DNA of 64,000 nt from CAVPLM01 sp963713545 (GTDB lineage: Bacteria; Actinomycetota; Thermoleophilia; RBG-16-64-13), in assembly GCA_963713545.1 (NCBI GenBank), contig CAVQME010000003.1:1-64000 (forward strand), given 5' to 3'. A program made the translations under genes and the position numbers. This document shows, piece after piece, positions 42,986 to 51,551 of the stretch. Position 1 is the stretch's first letter. Every line of letters starts with the position of its first letter. The notes below the pieces were generated by a model. The model did no database searches. It had not been told where the DNA came from and was given only the letters and a program-made list of their open reading frames with translations.

Positions 42986-43978
42986 ATGAAGATCGATCTC
43001 GAGAACCACTTCTGCACCGAGGCGTGGATCCAAGCCCTCCGCGACAATCCCGGCTATCCCCGGCTGGAGAACGAGGGCGAGAGACTCTCCCCCGAAGTGT
43101 GGAGCTCCATGGCCAAGAAGCGGGAGCTTCTCGATCTGGGTGAGGGCCGCATCGAGCACATGGATGCCTCCGGTATCGACCTCGCGTACCTTTCTCTTAC
43201 CTCGCCCGGAGTTGAGGCCTTCGATCCAGCGGTAGGGGTCAAGGTCGCGGAGAACGCCAACGACCTTCTGGCCGAGGCGGTCGCCCGCCACCCCGACCGC
43301 CTCGGCGGCTGGGCCACCATCGCGCCCAAGGATGTCGACCACGCCGTCAAAGAACTCGAGCGCTGCGTCAAGAAACTGGGCTTCAAGGGATGGGATACTC
43401 ACTCCAACTTCGGCGACTCGTACCTGGACGACCCCATGTACTGGCCCATCCTGGCCAAGGTCGAGGAGTTGGACGTGCCGATCTATCTCCATCCGGCCAT
43501 CCCCATGATCCCGGAACTGCGGACCTTCGGGTTCGTGCTCGCGGGTCCCACGTTCGGCTTCGGGGTCGAAGTGGCCTACGTGTTCATGCGGATGATCGTG
43601 CGGGGCGTCTTCGATCGGTTTCCCCGGCTGAAGATCATCATGGGGCACTACGGGGAAGCCCTGCCCTTTTTCGTCAACCGGGTCGACTGCGCCTACCGAC
43701 AGGGCAAAGGAGCGCCGAATCCCGAATTCGGTCCGGGCAGCAAGAAATGGGCGAGCGAGTACATCCTCAGCAACCTCTGGGTCACCACCAGCGGTAACTA
43801 CTACCCGCCGGCGTACTACTGCTCCAGGGATGGTCTGGGAGGGGACAAGATCCTGCTGGGCTCCGACTTCCCCTACGAGAAGATGAACACGTGCACCGAC
43901 TTCATCTTGAGTCTCGACCTACCGGAGGATGAGCAGGCCCGGGTGTTCACGGCGAACGCCCGGGCCCTAGGCTTCTGA
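42986..43978 (+). CDS. amidohydrolase_2 (LigW/gamma-resorcylate-decarboxylase-type) protein
   Basis: A 330-residue ACMSD-superfamily TIM barrel. The start reads KIDLENHF, matching the E-x-H-F metal motif of gamma-resorcylate and 2,3-dihydroxybenzoate decarboxylases rather than the D-x-H-x-H of hydrolases. Further matches are PIYLHPA (metal His), GHYGEALPFFVNRVDCAY and the late metal Asp in LGSDFPYEK. These enzymes remove CO2 non-oxidatively from hydroxybenzoates. I therefore predict an aromatic decarboxylase, with a polyhydroxybenzoate as a likely substrate given the transhydroxylase in the same window. The ATG at 42986 directly follows an in-frame GTG at 42983. Confidence 0.8.
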   Translation: MKIDLENHFCTEAWIQALRDNPGYPRLENEGERLSPEVWSSMAKKRELLDLGEGRIEHMDASGIDLAYLSLTSPGVEAFDPAVGVKVAENANDLLAEAVARHPDRLGGWATIAPKDVDHAVKELERCVKKLGFKGWDTHSNFGDSYLDDPMYWPILAKVEELDVPIYLHPAIPMIPELRTFGFVLAGPTFGFGVEVAYVFMRMIVRGVFDRFPRLKIIMGHYGEALPFFVNRVDCAYRQGKGAPNPEFGPGSKKWASEYILSNLWVTTSGNYYPPAYYCSRDGLGGDKILLGSDFPYEKMNTCTDFILSLDLPEDEQARVFTANARALGF

Positions 43979-43996
43979 GATAGCGCACCGGATCGG

Positions 43997-45175
43997 CTAG
44001 TACGGGGTGATCGTAAGCTCCTGCACGCTGATCGAGACGAAGAACTGCTGGCTCACGGTGCCCTTCTCGTCTGCGTAGACCAGCTTCAGGTCGGTCGCCC
44101 CGGGACCCACCACGTCGAAGGTCCAAACGAGCGCGCCCTTGGTCGACTTGCCGTAGGGGAAGAACTGCGGGTCCTCCCGCAACTCGACGACCGCGCTGTC
44201 GTAGGGATCGAGTCGCCAGATCAGATTGTCCGCGGTGTCGTCGGGCAAGATCAGCACCAGGGCCGTCGCCGTGGTCGGCACCACCTGGATTTGTCCGTTG
44301 GCCTTTGGTCCGATGACGACGGTCCCGTCCGGGATGTCGATCGGCGGGAAGGGCAGGGTAGTGGTCGTCGTAGGGGGCAACGTGGTCGTCGTCGACGGTG
44401 CCTGCGTGGTGGTCGTCGGCGGCTTGGTCGTTGTTGTGGTGGGGGGCTTGGTAGTCGTAGTCGTCGGCGGCTTGGTGGTGGTGGTCGAAGGCGGTCGGGT
44501 CGTTGTTGTCGGCGCCGCCGTTGTTGTGGTGGGGGCGGCAGTCGTAGTGGTGGTGGCTTCGGTCGTGGTGGTCGTGGCTTCGGTCGTTGTGGTCGTGGCC
44601 TCGGTCGTAGTGGTCGACGACGCCGTTGTGGTCGACTCGGCCACCGTGGTCGTCGTGGACAGATCTTCGGCGGAGACGATGCGTATGGTGCAACTGAAGG
44701 ACCTGTTCACCTTGCCGCTCAGGCTGACGTTGTCGGCCTTCACCGTGACGTCCCCCTGATCGAGCGTGAGTCCAGAGTAGGTGTAGATCGCCTTCGGAGT
44801 CGGCGCATACGATACGTAGGATATCTGAGGCCCGGGGAATACCTGCACCAGATCGGCGTTGAGAGCGCTCACGTCCCAGGCCGACCCGTCTTCGGGATTG
44901 CCGGTGAGCTGCAGAAGGACAACCCAGCCTGTCCCCACTACTACGGTGGAGCCGTTCTGCTTCTCGGTGATCGCCACCGTGGGAGCCGGGAGATTGGGAA
45001 CAGCTGCCCCCGTGGTGCTGGTGGTCGTCGTCGTTTCGGGGGCCGCAGGCTCATCTTTAGTCGCGCGGCCTACGAAGAAGGCGATCAAGAAGACGACGAT
45101 GATACCTATCACTATCCACAGCCACCAAAGACGTCGAAAGACGCCCGACCCGCCCGTACCGCCCTGTCCTGCCAT
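43997..45175 (-). CDS. single-pass membrane protein with threonine-rich repeat linker
   Basis: A 392-residue protein. Residues 1-15 are cytoplasmic, 16-36 hydrophobic (LWWLWIVIGIIVVFLIAFFVG), then an extracellular beta domain to about 178 (TGWVVLLQLTGNPEDGSAWD, SFSCTIRIVSAED). About 105 residues of TTTTTEA, TTTTAAP and TTTTTKPP repeats follow, then a C-terminal beta domain (FDVVGPGATDLKLVYADEKGTV) resembling the protease-inhibitor I42/chagasin-like GPG...L.Y pattern, though weakly. The ATG at 45175 follows GAGGGGAG. It lies between the two decarboxylase-like genes, convergent with the first and in the same direction as the second. Confidence 0.75.
   Translation of the reverse strand: MAGQGGTGGSGVFRRLWWLWIVIGIIVVFLIAFFVGRATKDEPAAPETTTTTSTTGAAVPNLPAPTVAITEKQNGSTVVVGTGWVVLLQLTGNPEDGSAWDVSALNADLVQVFPGPQISYVSYAPTPKAIYTYSGLTLDQGDVTVKADNVSLSGKVNRSFSCTIRIVSAEDLSTTTTVAESTTTASSTTTTEATTTTTEATTTTTEATTTTTAAPTTTTAAPTTTTRPPSTTTTKPPTTTTTKPPTTTTTKPPTTTTQAPSTTTTLPPTTTTTLPFPPIDIPDGTVVIGPKANGQIQVVPTTATALVLILPDDTADNLIWRLDPYDSAVVELREDPQFFPYGKSTKGALVWTFDVVGPGATDLKLVYADEKGTVSQQFFVSISVQELTITPY
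44351..44663 (-). repeat. low-complexity Thr-codon repeat tract
   Basis: Short tandem in-frame repeats of ACC/ACG-type threonine codons mixed with GAAGCC and CCGCC units, encoding the linker of the surrounding membrane protein. The units are imperfect, so codon-level variation has been kept. The opposite strand is also open here but is a shadow. Confidence 0.8.
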
Positions 45176-45282
45176 GACTCCCCTCCTCATGTCCCTAGAT
45201 CAGCTGTCTCCGACGGTGTACTCCCGTTTTCAGTTCCATACGGGCCTCGTGACTCCTCGTGGGTGGACGACGTCCAAGGTCT

Positions 45283-46296
45283 TCACCGGGCGAAGCCCAA
45301 CGCGGCGGCGTTCGATTCGCAGACTCGCGCCCTCTCCTCTTCGGCGATGGGAAGCGCCTTGATGAAATCTATGCCCAGATTCAATTGCTCGAAGGGATAG
45401 TCCGTGGCCAGCAGGATCTTCTCAAGCCCGATGGCGTCCCGCGTGCAGTAATAGGCCTCCGGAAGGTAGTTACCGCTGGTGGTGACCCACATGTTCCTGA
45501 GCACGTAGTGACTGGCCAACTCCTTGCTGCCCGGACCTATCTCCGGGTTCGGCTGTGCGTAACCTTGCCTATAGGCGGTGTCGACCCTGTCGAGCAGGAA
45601 GGGGATCGCTTCGCCGAAGTGGCCCAGGATGATCTTGAGACCCGGGAACTCGTCGAACACACCCCGGTGGATCATGCGCAGGAACACATACACGACCTCG
45701 GTGCCGAAACCGAAAGTGGGACCGGCCAGGCAGATGCCAAACGTGCGGAGTTCGGGGATCATTGGCGCTGTGGGGTGGAGGTAGATGGGAATATCCAGTT
45801 CCTCGGCTTTGGCCAGGATAGGCCAGTAACGTTTCTCGTCGAGGTAGGAGTCGCCGAAGTTCGAGTGCGTGTGCCACCCCTTGAAGCCCAGGTCCTTCAC
45901 GCAGCGCTCGAGTTCCTTGACGGCTTCGTCCGGATCTTTCGGAGCGATGGCGGCCATGCCGGCCAAGCGGTCGGGATATGCCGCCACGTATTCCGCCAGC
46001 CGGTCGTTGGCGTCGCGCGCGACCTTCGCGGCGACGGCCGGTTCCAACGATTCCACGCCGGGGGCCGTGAGCGAGAGCACGGCGAAGTCCACCCCGGCTT
46101 CGTCCATGGCCTTTATGCGGCCTTCGCCTAGATCGGCGAGCTTGGGCCCCGCTCCCGTGGCTTCGATCGGTATCCAGGCATCCTCCCAGTAGCCCAGCCC
46201 CTTGCCGTCCACCACCCGGGGAGTGGTCGTGTTGGTGCGTAGCGTCTCCATGTACAGGGGGGTGACGAAGTGGTGCTCGAGGTCGGTTGTCTTCAC
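45283..46296 (-). CDS. amidohydrolase_2 (LigW/gamma-resorcylate-decarboxylase-type) protein, paralogue
   Basis: A 337-residue paralogue of the protein at 42986-43978, sharing most motifs: TDLEHHF at the start (Glu7, His9), APKDPDEAVKELERCVKDLGFKGWHTHSNFGDSYLDE (only partly quoted), IYLHPTAPMIPELRTFG, GHFGEAIPFLLDRVDTAYRQG and the metal Asp in LATDYPFEQ. The same class of non-oxidative hydroxybenzoate decarboxylase is expected. It is 12 bases downstream of the alpha/beta hydrolase gene, so the two are probably in one transcript. Confidence 0.8.
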   Translation of the reverse strand: MKTTDLEHHFVTPLYMETLRTNTTTPRVVDGKGLGYWEDAWIPIEATGAGPKLADLGEGRIKAMDEAGVDFAVLSLTAPGVESLEPAVAAKVARDANDRLAEYVAAYPDRLAGMAAIAPKDPDEAVKELERCVKDLGFKGWHTHSNFGDSYLDEKRYWPILAKAEELDIPIYLHPTAPMIPELRTFGICLAGPTFGFGTEVVYVFLRMIHRGVFDEFPGLKIILGHFGEAIPFLLDRVDTAYRQGYAQPNPEIGPGSKELASHYVLRNMWVTTSGNYLPEAYYCTRDAIGLEKILLATDYPFEQLNLGIDFIKALPIAEEERARVCESNAAALGFAR

Positions 46297-46307
46297 TGTC
46301 TAGCTCC

Positions 46308-47084
46308 TTAGGCTGTGAGATCTCTTATGGTCTTGGCCACGTCTTCGGGCAGTTCGTAGTGCGCTCCGTGGCCACCGGGAATGGTTGTCGCTTCGGTTCC
46401 CAAGCGACCGGCCAGCCATCTGGCGGCTTCCCCAAAGAACGGCGGGCTTTCCGTACCGTAGAGCACTGCGACCGGCTTCTGCGCGCCGGCCAGCTCGTCG
46501 TCCGTCGGACGGTAATACTCGAACACGTTGAACTCGTAGGTGATCCAGGTGTCGTCGGCCAGCAGGCGATCGCGGTATCCCTGGGAGAAGCTGTTGTAGA
46601 CGACGTCGCCGGTCAGCATTCGGAGGAAAGGCACTTTGCCGTTCGCGGTGGCCTCCTTCAAAAAGCCGAGGACCTGCTTGTAGTCACCCATCCCGGCGAA
46701 GAGTGGCGGTTCGTGCAGCATCGCCTTGCGGACGGCCTGCGGGTGGCGCAGGGCGAGGGCTAGCCCGATGATGGCACCTGAGCTGTTGCCCCACAGGTCG
46801 ACCGGCTCCAAATCGAGAGCGGCAAGCAGCGCCGCCGCATCATCCGCCTGTTCTTCGACGGTAGTCCCCGCGTAACCGGCTGGGCGGGGGCTGCGAGAAA
46901 AGCCGCGGCGGTCGTAGGAGAGGATGGTGAACTGGTCTTCGAGAAGCGGGGCCACCCGCGCATACTCCTCCGCGTCGCCCTCGGCTCCAGAGATGAGAAG
47001 GAGCGCCGGCCCAGATCCGCGCAACTCGTAGTAAAACGTGGCCCCGTTGGCTTCGACCGTCCCAGTCTGCACCTGCTGTGCCAT
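46308..47084 (-). CDS. alpha/beta hydrolase
   Basis: A 258-residue alpha/beta hydrolase of the epoxide-hydrolase/lipase-3 type: LLLISGAEGDAEEYARVAPLL, YDRRGFSRSPRP, the nucleophile elbow GNSSG with Ser101, and the catalytic His in IPGGHGAHYELP. No signal peptide. AAGGAA precedes the ATG at 47084. Grouping with an aromatic decarboxylase-like gene suggests ester or ring-fission-product hydrolysis, but this is inference. Confidence 0.85.
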   Translation of the reverse strand: MAQQVQTGTVEANGATFYYELRGSGPALLLISGAEGDAEEYARVAPLLEDQFTILSYDRRGFSRSPRPAGYAGTTVEEQADDAAALLAALDLEPVDLWGNSSGAIIGLALALRHPQAVRKAMLHEPPLFAGMGDYKQVLGFLKEATANGKVPFLRMLTGDVVYNSFSQGYRDRLLADDTWITYEFNVFEYYRPTDDELAGAQKPVAVLYGTESPPFFGEAARWLAGRLGTEATTIPGGHGAHYELPEDVAKTIRDLTA

Positions 47085-47399
47085 GTCGGTTCCTTTCAGG
47101 CGGCGGTTCATGGCTGCTGGACTCCATTAGGGGGCTCCGGGCGCAAGAAGTCAACGACTGCGCGGGACTCGGCCGGTCTCTGCCCGGTCGCTCGTTGAAC
47201 GCCGGCTCGCCGGCCAGCGGAACGCGGCCGTCGCGTCCTCGAGTACCGGCGGGTGGCGATCCTGCGGCGCAGCGCCCGGTGTGATCTATACGGTTTTCTT
47301 ACAGGATGCGCTCCCTCGACGACGCCTTTTGGATGTGGCGGGTGCTTAGCTATAGGTGGAAGCAATCGTGTGGAAAGAAGAGAGTGGAGGACTGTCGGA
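47085..47399. other. gap upstream of the kdp operon
   Basis: About 315 bases without a supported gene between the divergent hydrolase and the kdp micro-ORF. A possible plus-strand promoter is TTGGAT (47329-47334) and TATAGG (47351-47356) with a 16-base spacer. I did not recognise a c-di-AMP riboswitch or another known leader. Confidence 0.35.
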
Positions 47400-47480
47400 G
47401 TGGATGTCTTGCTGGTGACGATCGCAGTCGCGTTCTTTGCCCTGTGCTGGGGGCTCGCTTTGGTCTGTCAGCGCCTCTGA
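47400..47480 (+). CDS. 26-residue membrane micro-ORF upstream of kdpF
   Basis: A GTG-initiated ORF encoding one hydrophobic segment (MDVLLVTIAVAFFALCWG) and ending VCQRL. GGAGGACTGTCGGA precedes it. A similar tiny hydrophobic ORF with the pattern DxLL..TxxFFALxWGLxxLCxRL is, from memory, often found just upstream of kdpF in other bacteria. It ends 52 bases before kdpF and is co-oriented. The function is unknown; a regulatory or accessory role in the Kdp complex is possible. Confidence 0.6.
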   Translation: MDVLLVTIAVAFFALCWGLALVCQRL

Positions 47481-47532
47481 CGGCCCGACCCTGGTCACTT
47501 GAGCGGAGAGGGCGAGACGTGAGGAGACATCG

Positions 47533-47616
47533 ATGCTGATCGTGAGCGCCATCATAGCGGCGATTCTGCTGGGATATCTGATCTACGCCCTGGTCCGGCC
47601 GGAGAAACTCGGATGA
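47533..47616 (+). CDS. kdpF: K+-transporting ATPase small subunit KdpF
   Basis: A 27-residue single-helix peptide: MLIVSAIIAAILLGYLIYAL followed by VRPEKL, the typical KdpF ending. It stabilises the KdpFABC complex in the membrane. Its TGA overlaps the kdpA ATG (ATGA). GTGAGGAG lies upstream. Confidence 0.9.
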   Translation: MLIVSAIIAAILLGYLIYALVRPEKLG

Positions 47617-49370
47617 CCGGCCAAGGCTGGTTTCAGATCGTGCTTTTTGTCGGGGTCGTGCTGCTCTTGGCGAAGCCGCTCGGTGCCTACATGGCCCGGG
47701 TCGTCGAAGGCAGGCGGATCCCCGTGCTGGGTCGAGTGTTCCACCCGGTGGAGAGGCTGATCTACAAGGTGGGCGGCATCGATCCGGAAGCCGAGATGGG
47801 CTGGAAGAGATACGGGGCGAGCGTTCTGGTCTTCAGCCTGGTGGGTTTCCTCTTCCTCTACTTGCTGCAGCGGATCCAGGGCTGGCTGCCCGGCGGCCCG
47901 GACGGCCTCACCGGCGTCGGGCCGGATCTGGCCTTCAACACGGCGGTCAGCTTCGTCACCAACACCAACTGGCAGGCCTATGGCGGCGAGACCACCATGA
48001 AGTACGTCACCCAGATGCTCGGGCTCACTGTTCAGAACTTCGTCTCCGCCGGGACCGGAATCGCCGTCCTCATCGCTCTCATCCGCGGCTTCTCCCGGCG
48101 AAACACCGATCGTCTGGGCAACTTCTGGGCGGATCTGACCCGCGTCACTTTGTACGTCCTGCTGCCTCTCTCCTTTGTTCTGGCCATCGCTCTCGTGTCT
48201 CAGGGGGTCGTGCAGACTCTGGGCTCCTCGCAGGAAGCCCAGTTGCTGCAACCGTACGTGAACGCCGAGGGTCAGACGGTCTCCACGCAGACGATCGCTG
48301 CCGGACCAGTGGCATCACAGGTCGCGATCAAGCAGTTGGGCACCAATGGAGGCGGGTTCTTCAACGCGAACTCGGCTCATCCCTTCGAGAATCCCACCCC
48401 GCTCACCGGCTTCATGGAGCTGGTCTCGATCCTCCTCATACCCGCAGCGCTCTGCTTCACCTTCGGACGGATGGTAGGGAACACACGACAAGGATGGGTC
48501 GTTCTCGCCGCCATGATGATCATCTTCCTGGGGATGGTCGCCGCCGCCTACTACTTCGAGCAGCAGGGCGTTCCCCAGGTGGCGCAATTGGGAGCGGATC
48601 TGGATCCGGCCGGGGGGACGCTTGCCGGGCAACCGGGGGGCAATATGGAAGGCAAGGAGGTCCGCTTCGGGATCGCGGGCTCGGCCGCATGGGCCAGCGC
48701 CACCACGAGCGCATCCAATGGGTCCGTCAACAGCATGCACGATTCGTTCACCCCTCTGGGCGGACTGGTCCCTCTCGTGATGATCCAACTGGGTGAGGTG
48801 GTCTTCGGGGGCGTCGGCTCGGGACTGTACGTGATACTCGTGTTCGCAATAGTGGCCGTGTTCATTGCCGGTCTCATGGTGGGACGCACCCCCGAGTACT
48901 TGGGCAAGAAGATCGAGACCTACGAGATGAAGATGGCCTCGCTGGTGATCCTCATCCCCGTCATCACCATCCTCCTGGGCACTCTGGTCGGGATCACGAC
49001 CGAGGCAGGCCGCGCGGGCATCAGCAATCCGGGAGCTCACGGGCTCACCCAGGTCCTGTATGCGTTCACTTCGGCTGCGGGCAACAATGGCAGCGCTTTC
49101 GCCGGCCTCTCCTCCAACAGCACGTTCTACAACGTGGTCCTGGGGATCTGCATGCTGATCGGGCGGTTCTGGATACTCCTGCCCACGCTTGCTCTGGCGG
49201 GATCGCTCGCCGCGAAGCAGCACGTCCCCGCGAGCGCGGGCACGCTGCGCACGGACGGGCCGATGTTCATGGGCCTGCTCATTGTCGTCGTCATCGTGAT
49301 AGGTGCTTTGAGCTTCCTGCCGGCCCTGGCCCTTGGGCCCATCGTCGAACACCTCATGATGGTCGGGTAG
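47613..49370 (+). CDS. kdpA: K+-transporting ATPase subunit KdpA
   Basis: A 585-residue channel-like subunit with about ten membrane segments. Selectivity-filter-type segments include FVTNTNWQAYGGET, LGTNGGGFFNANSAHPFENP, the segment around GVGSGLYVI and AFTSAAGNNGSAFAGL. It binds and conducts K+ in the KdpFABC complex. Length and composition are normal and the reading frame is intact. Confidence 0.96.
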   Translation: MTGQGWFQIVLFVGVVLLLAKPLGAYMARVVEGRRIPVLGRVFHPVERLIYKVGGIDPEAEMGWKRYGASVLVFSLVGFLFLYLLQRIQGWLPGGPDGLTGVGPDLAFNTAVSFVTNTNWQAYGGETTMKYVTQMLGLTVQNFVSAGTGIAVLIALIRGFSRRNTDRLGNFWADLTRVTLYVLLPLSFVLAIALVSQGVVQTLGSSQEAQLLQPYVNAEGQTVSTQTIAAGPVASQVAIKQLGTNGGGFFNANSAHPFENPTPLTGFMELVSILLIPAALCFTFGRMVGNTRQGWVVLAAMMIIFLGMVAAAYYFEQQGVPQVAQLGADLDPAGGTLAGQPGGNMEGKEVRFGIAGSAAWASATTSASNGSVNSMHDSFTPLGGLVPLVMIQLGEVVFGGVGSGLYVILVFAIVAVFIAGLMVGRTPEYLGKKIETYEMKMASLVILIPVITILLGTLVGITTEAGRAGISNPGAHGLTQVLYAFTSAAGNNGSAFAGLSSNSTFYNVVLGICMLIGRFWILLPTLALAGSLAAKQHVPASAGTLRTDGPMFMGLLIVVVIVIGALSFLPALALGPIVEHLMMVG

Positions 49371-49386
49371 AACGGAGGGAGATCAG

Positions 49387-51540
49387 ATGGTTGCGCACAT
49401 CAACGAGATGAACCCCGAGCAAGGGGTCTCCGGGCAGCGCTCTCCCTCGACGGGCCCCGGGCGTGAGCGCGGCGACGGGACCCACGGTCTTGGCTCCGTC
49501 GACTGGAGGCTTCTGAGGGAGGCCGGACTCGATTCGCTTCGGAAGCTGAACCCCCGCGTCCAACTCCGCAACCCCGTGATGTTCGTCGTCTGGGTGGGGG
49601 CGGCCCTGACGTTGATACTGTTCTTCGAGGCTGTGGCCGGACACGGGGAAGCATCCCCTGGTTTCATCCTGACCATCTCCCTGCTTCTCTGGGCCACGGT
49701 GATCTTCGCCAACCTGGCCGAGGCGTTCGCAGAGGGACGGGGAAAAGCGCAGGCCGACAGTCTCCGCAAGGCCCGCAGGGAGATCGTTGCCGCCAAACTC
49801 GCGGAACCGCGTCTCGGTGCAAGGACCGAGCCGGTCTCGTCTTCGTTGCTCAAACGGGGAGATCTGGTGCTCGTGAAAGCGGGCGAGTCCATTCCCGCCG
49901 ACGGTGAGGTGGTGGAGGGCGCCGCATCCGTGGACGAGAGCGCCATAACCGGCGAGAGCGCCCCGGTCATAAGGGAAAGCGGAGGCGACCGCAGTGCCGT
50001 CACCGGCGGTACGAGAGTGCTGTCGGACTGGCTCATCGTAAGGGTCACGGCGCAGCCTGGGGAGACCTTTCTTGACCGAATGATCGCTATGGTCGAGGGG
50101 GCCAAAAGGCAGAAGACCCCCAACGAGATAGCTCTCAATATCCTTCTGGCCGGTCTGACCATCATCTTCCTCGTCGTCGTGGTCTCCCTGCAGCCGATGT
50201 CGCAGTACAGTGTCGATGCCGCCGGGGAAGGGAGCGTGGTCTCGATCACGATCCTCGTGGCGCTCCTGGTCTGCTTGGCTCCGACCACTATCGGGGCGCT
50301 ACTGTCGGCCATAGGGATCGCCGGCATGAGCCGGCTCAGCAAGGCCAACGTGGTGGCCATGTCCGGTCGGGCGGTAGAGGCTGCCGGCGATGTGGACGTG
50401 CTTCTGCTCGACAAGACCGGCACCATCACCCTGGGCAATCGCCAGGCCACCGAGTTCCTTCCCGCCTCAGGGGTCGACGTCGGCGAACTCGCCGACGCAG
50501 CCCAACTGGCGTCCCTGGCTGACGAGACGCCGGAGGGGCGGAGCATCGTGATCCTCGCCAAGAAGCAGTACGGACTCCGCGGTCGCGACCTGGAAGAGCT
50601 CGGGGCCGTTTTCGCGCCCTTCACGGCCCAGACCAGGATGAGCGGGGTGGACTTGGACGGCCGGCGCATCCGAAAAGGGGCGACAGACGCCGTGGAGGCC
50701 TATGTCAGAGACCAGGGCGGCTCCCTGCCCCGCGAGGTGGTCCACTCCGTGGACGCTGTGGCCAAACAGGGAGGCACACCGCTCGTAGTCGCTGACGGAG
50801 CCCGGGTGCTGGGGGTCGTCCATCTGAAGGACATCGTCAAGGGAGGCATCAGGGAGCGGTTCCACGATCTACGCCGCATGGGGATCAAGACGGTCATGAT
50901 CACCGGCGACAACCCGGTCACAGCCGCCTCGATAGCAGCGGAGGCGGGGGTGGACGACTTTCTCGCCGAGGCCACTCCCGAGGCCAAGCTCGCTCTGATC
51001 CGGCGCTATCAGGCCGAAGGGCACTTGGTGGCCATGACCGGAGACGGGACGAACGACGCTCCCGCTCTTGCTCAGGCCGACGTGGCCGTCGCCATGAACA
51101 CGGGGACGCAGGCTGCGAAGGAGGCCGGCAACATGGTCGACCTCGATTCGAACCCCACCAAGCTGCTCGAGATAGTGCACATCGGTAAGCAGACTTTGAT
51201 GACCAGGGGCTCGCTCACCACCTTCAGTATCGCCAACGATATCGCCAAGTACTTCGCAATCGTCCCTGCGGCCTTCGCTGCCACGTATCCCCAGCTGGAC
51301 GCCCTCAATGTGATGAGGCTCTCCACTCCCCAAAGTGCCGTATTGTCGGCCGTGATCTTCAACGCGCTCATCATCGTGTTTCTTATCCCCCTCGCCCTCC
51401 GAGGGGTCAAGTACACGCCGCGACCGGCGACCGAATTGCTGCGCAACAATCTGCTTGTCTACGGCCTGGGCGGACTGGTGGTGCCCTTTGTCGGGATCAA
51501 GGTCATCGACCTCCTGTTGCAGGCACTGCACCTGGTGTGA
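49387..51540 (+). CDS. kdpB: K+-transporting ATPase P-type ATPase subunit KdpB
   Basis: A 717-residue P-type ATPase. The phosphorylation motif is LLLDKTGTITLGNR, the actuator loop VDESAITGESAPV (TGES), and the hinge MTGDGTNDAPALAQADVAVAM. The N-terminal 40 residues are longer and more polar than usual. It energises K+ uptake. GGAGGGAGATC precedes the ATG. Confidence 0.96.
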   Translation: MVAHINEMNPEQGVSGQRSPSTGPGRERGDGTHGLGSVDWRLLREAGLDSLRKLNPRVQLRNPVMFVVWVGAALTLILFFEAVAGHGEASPGFILTISLLLWATVIFANLAEAFAEGRGKAQADSLRKARREIVAAKLAEPRLGARTEPVSSSLLKRGDLVLVKAGESIPADGEVVEGAASVDESAITGESAPVIRESGGDRSAVTGGTRVLSDWLIVRVTAQPGETFLDRMIAMVEGAKRQKTPNEIALNILLAGLTIIFLVVVVSLQPMSQYSVDAAGEGSVVSITILVALLVCLAPTTIGALLSAIGIAGMSRLSKANVVAMSGRAVEAAGDVDVLLLDKTGTITLGNRQATEFLPASGVDVGELADAAQLASLADETPEGRSIVILAKKQYGLRGRDLEELGAVFAPFTAQTRMSGVDLDGRRIRKGATDAVEAYVRDQGGSLPREVVHSVDAVAKQGGTPLVVADGARVLGVVHLKDIVKGGIRERFHDLRRMGIKTVMITGDNPVTAASIAAEAGVDDFLAEATPEAKLALIRRYQAEGHLVAMTGDGTNDAPALAQADVAVAMNTGTQAAKEAGNMVDLDSNPTKLLEIVHIGKQTLMTRGSLTTFSIANDIAKYFAIVPAAFAATYPQLDALNVMRLSTPQSAVLSAVIFNALIIVFLIPLALRGVKYTPRPATELLRNNLLVYGLGGLVVPFVGIKVIDLLLQALHLV

Positions 51541-51551
51541 AGGGATGTACT

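Noticed and set aside
44351..44663. CRISPR-like repeat array
   Set aside because: The repeats are short, in frame, without unique spacers, and encode a Thr-rich linker.
44291..45400. A plus-strand frame rich in Gly and Arg opposite the Thr-rich protein
   Set aside because: The sequence is simply the reverse complement of Thr-codon repeats, and the minus-strand protein has a membrane helix and good start site.
47085..47399. A c-di-AMP riboswitch ahead of kdp
   Set aside because: Such leaders occur before kdp in some Actinomycetota, but the conserved blocks of the ydaO consensus were not seen by eye.
48315..49352. A 345-codon minus-strand frame within kdpA
   Set aside because: Shadow of the kdpA frame; composition typical of antisense frames in GC-rich genes.
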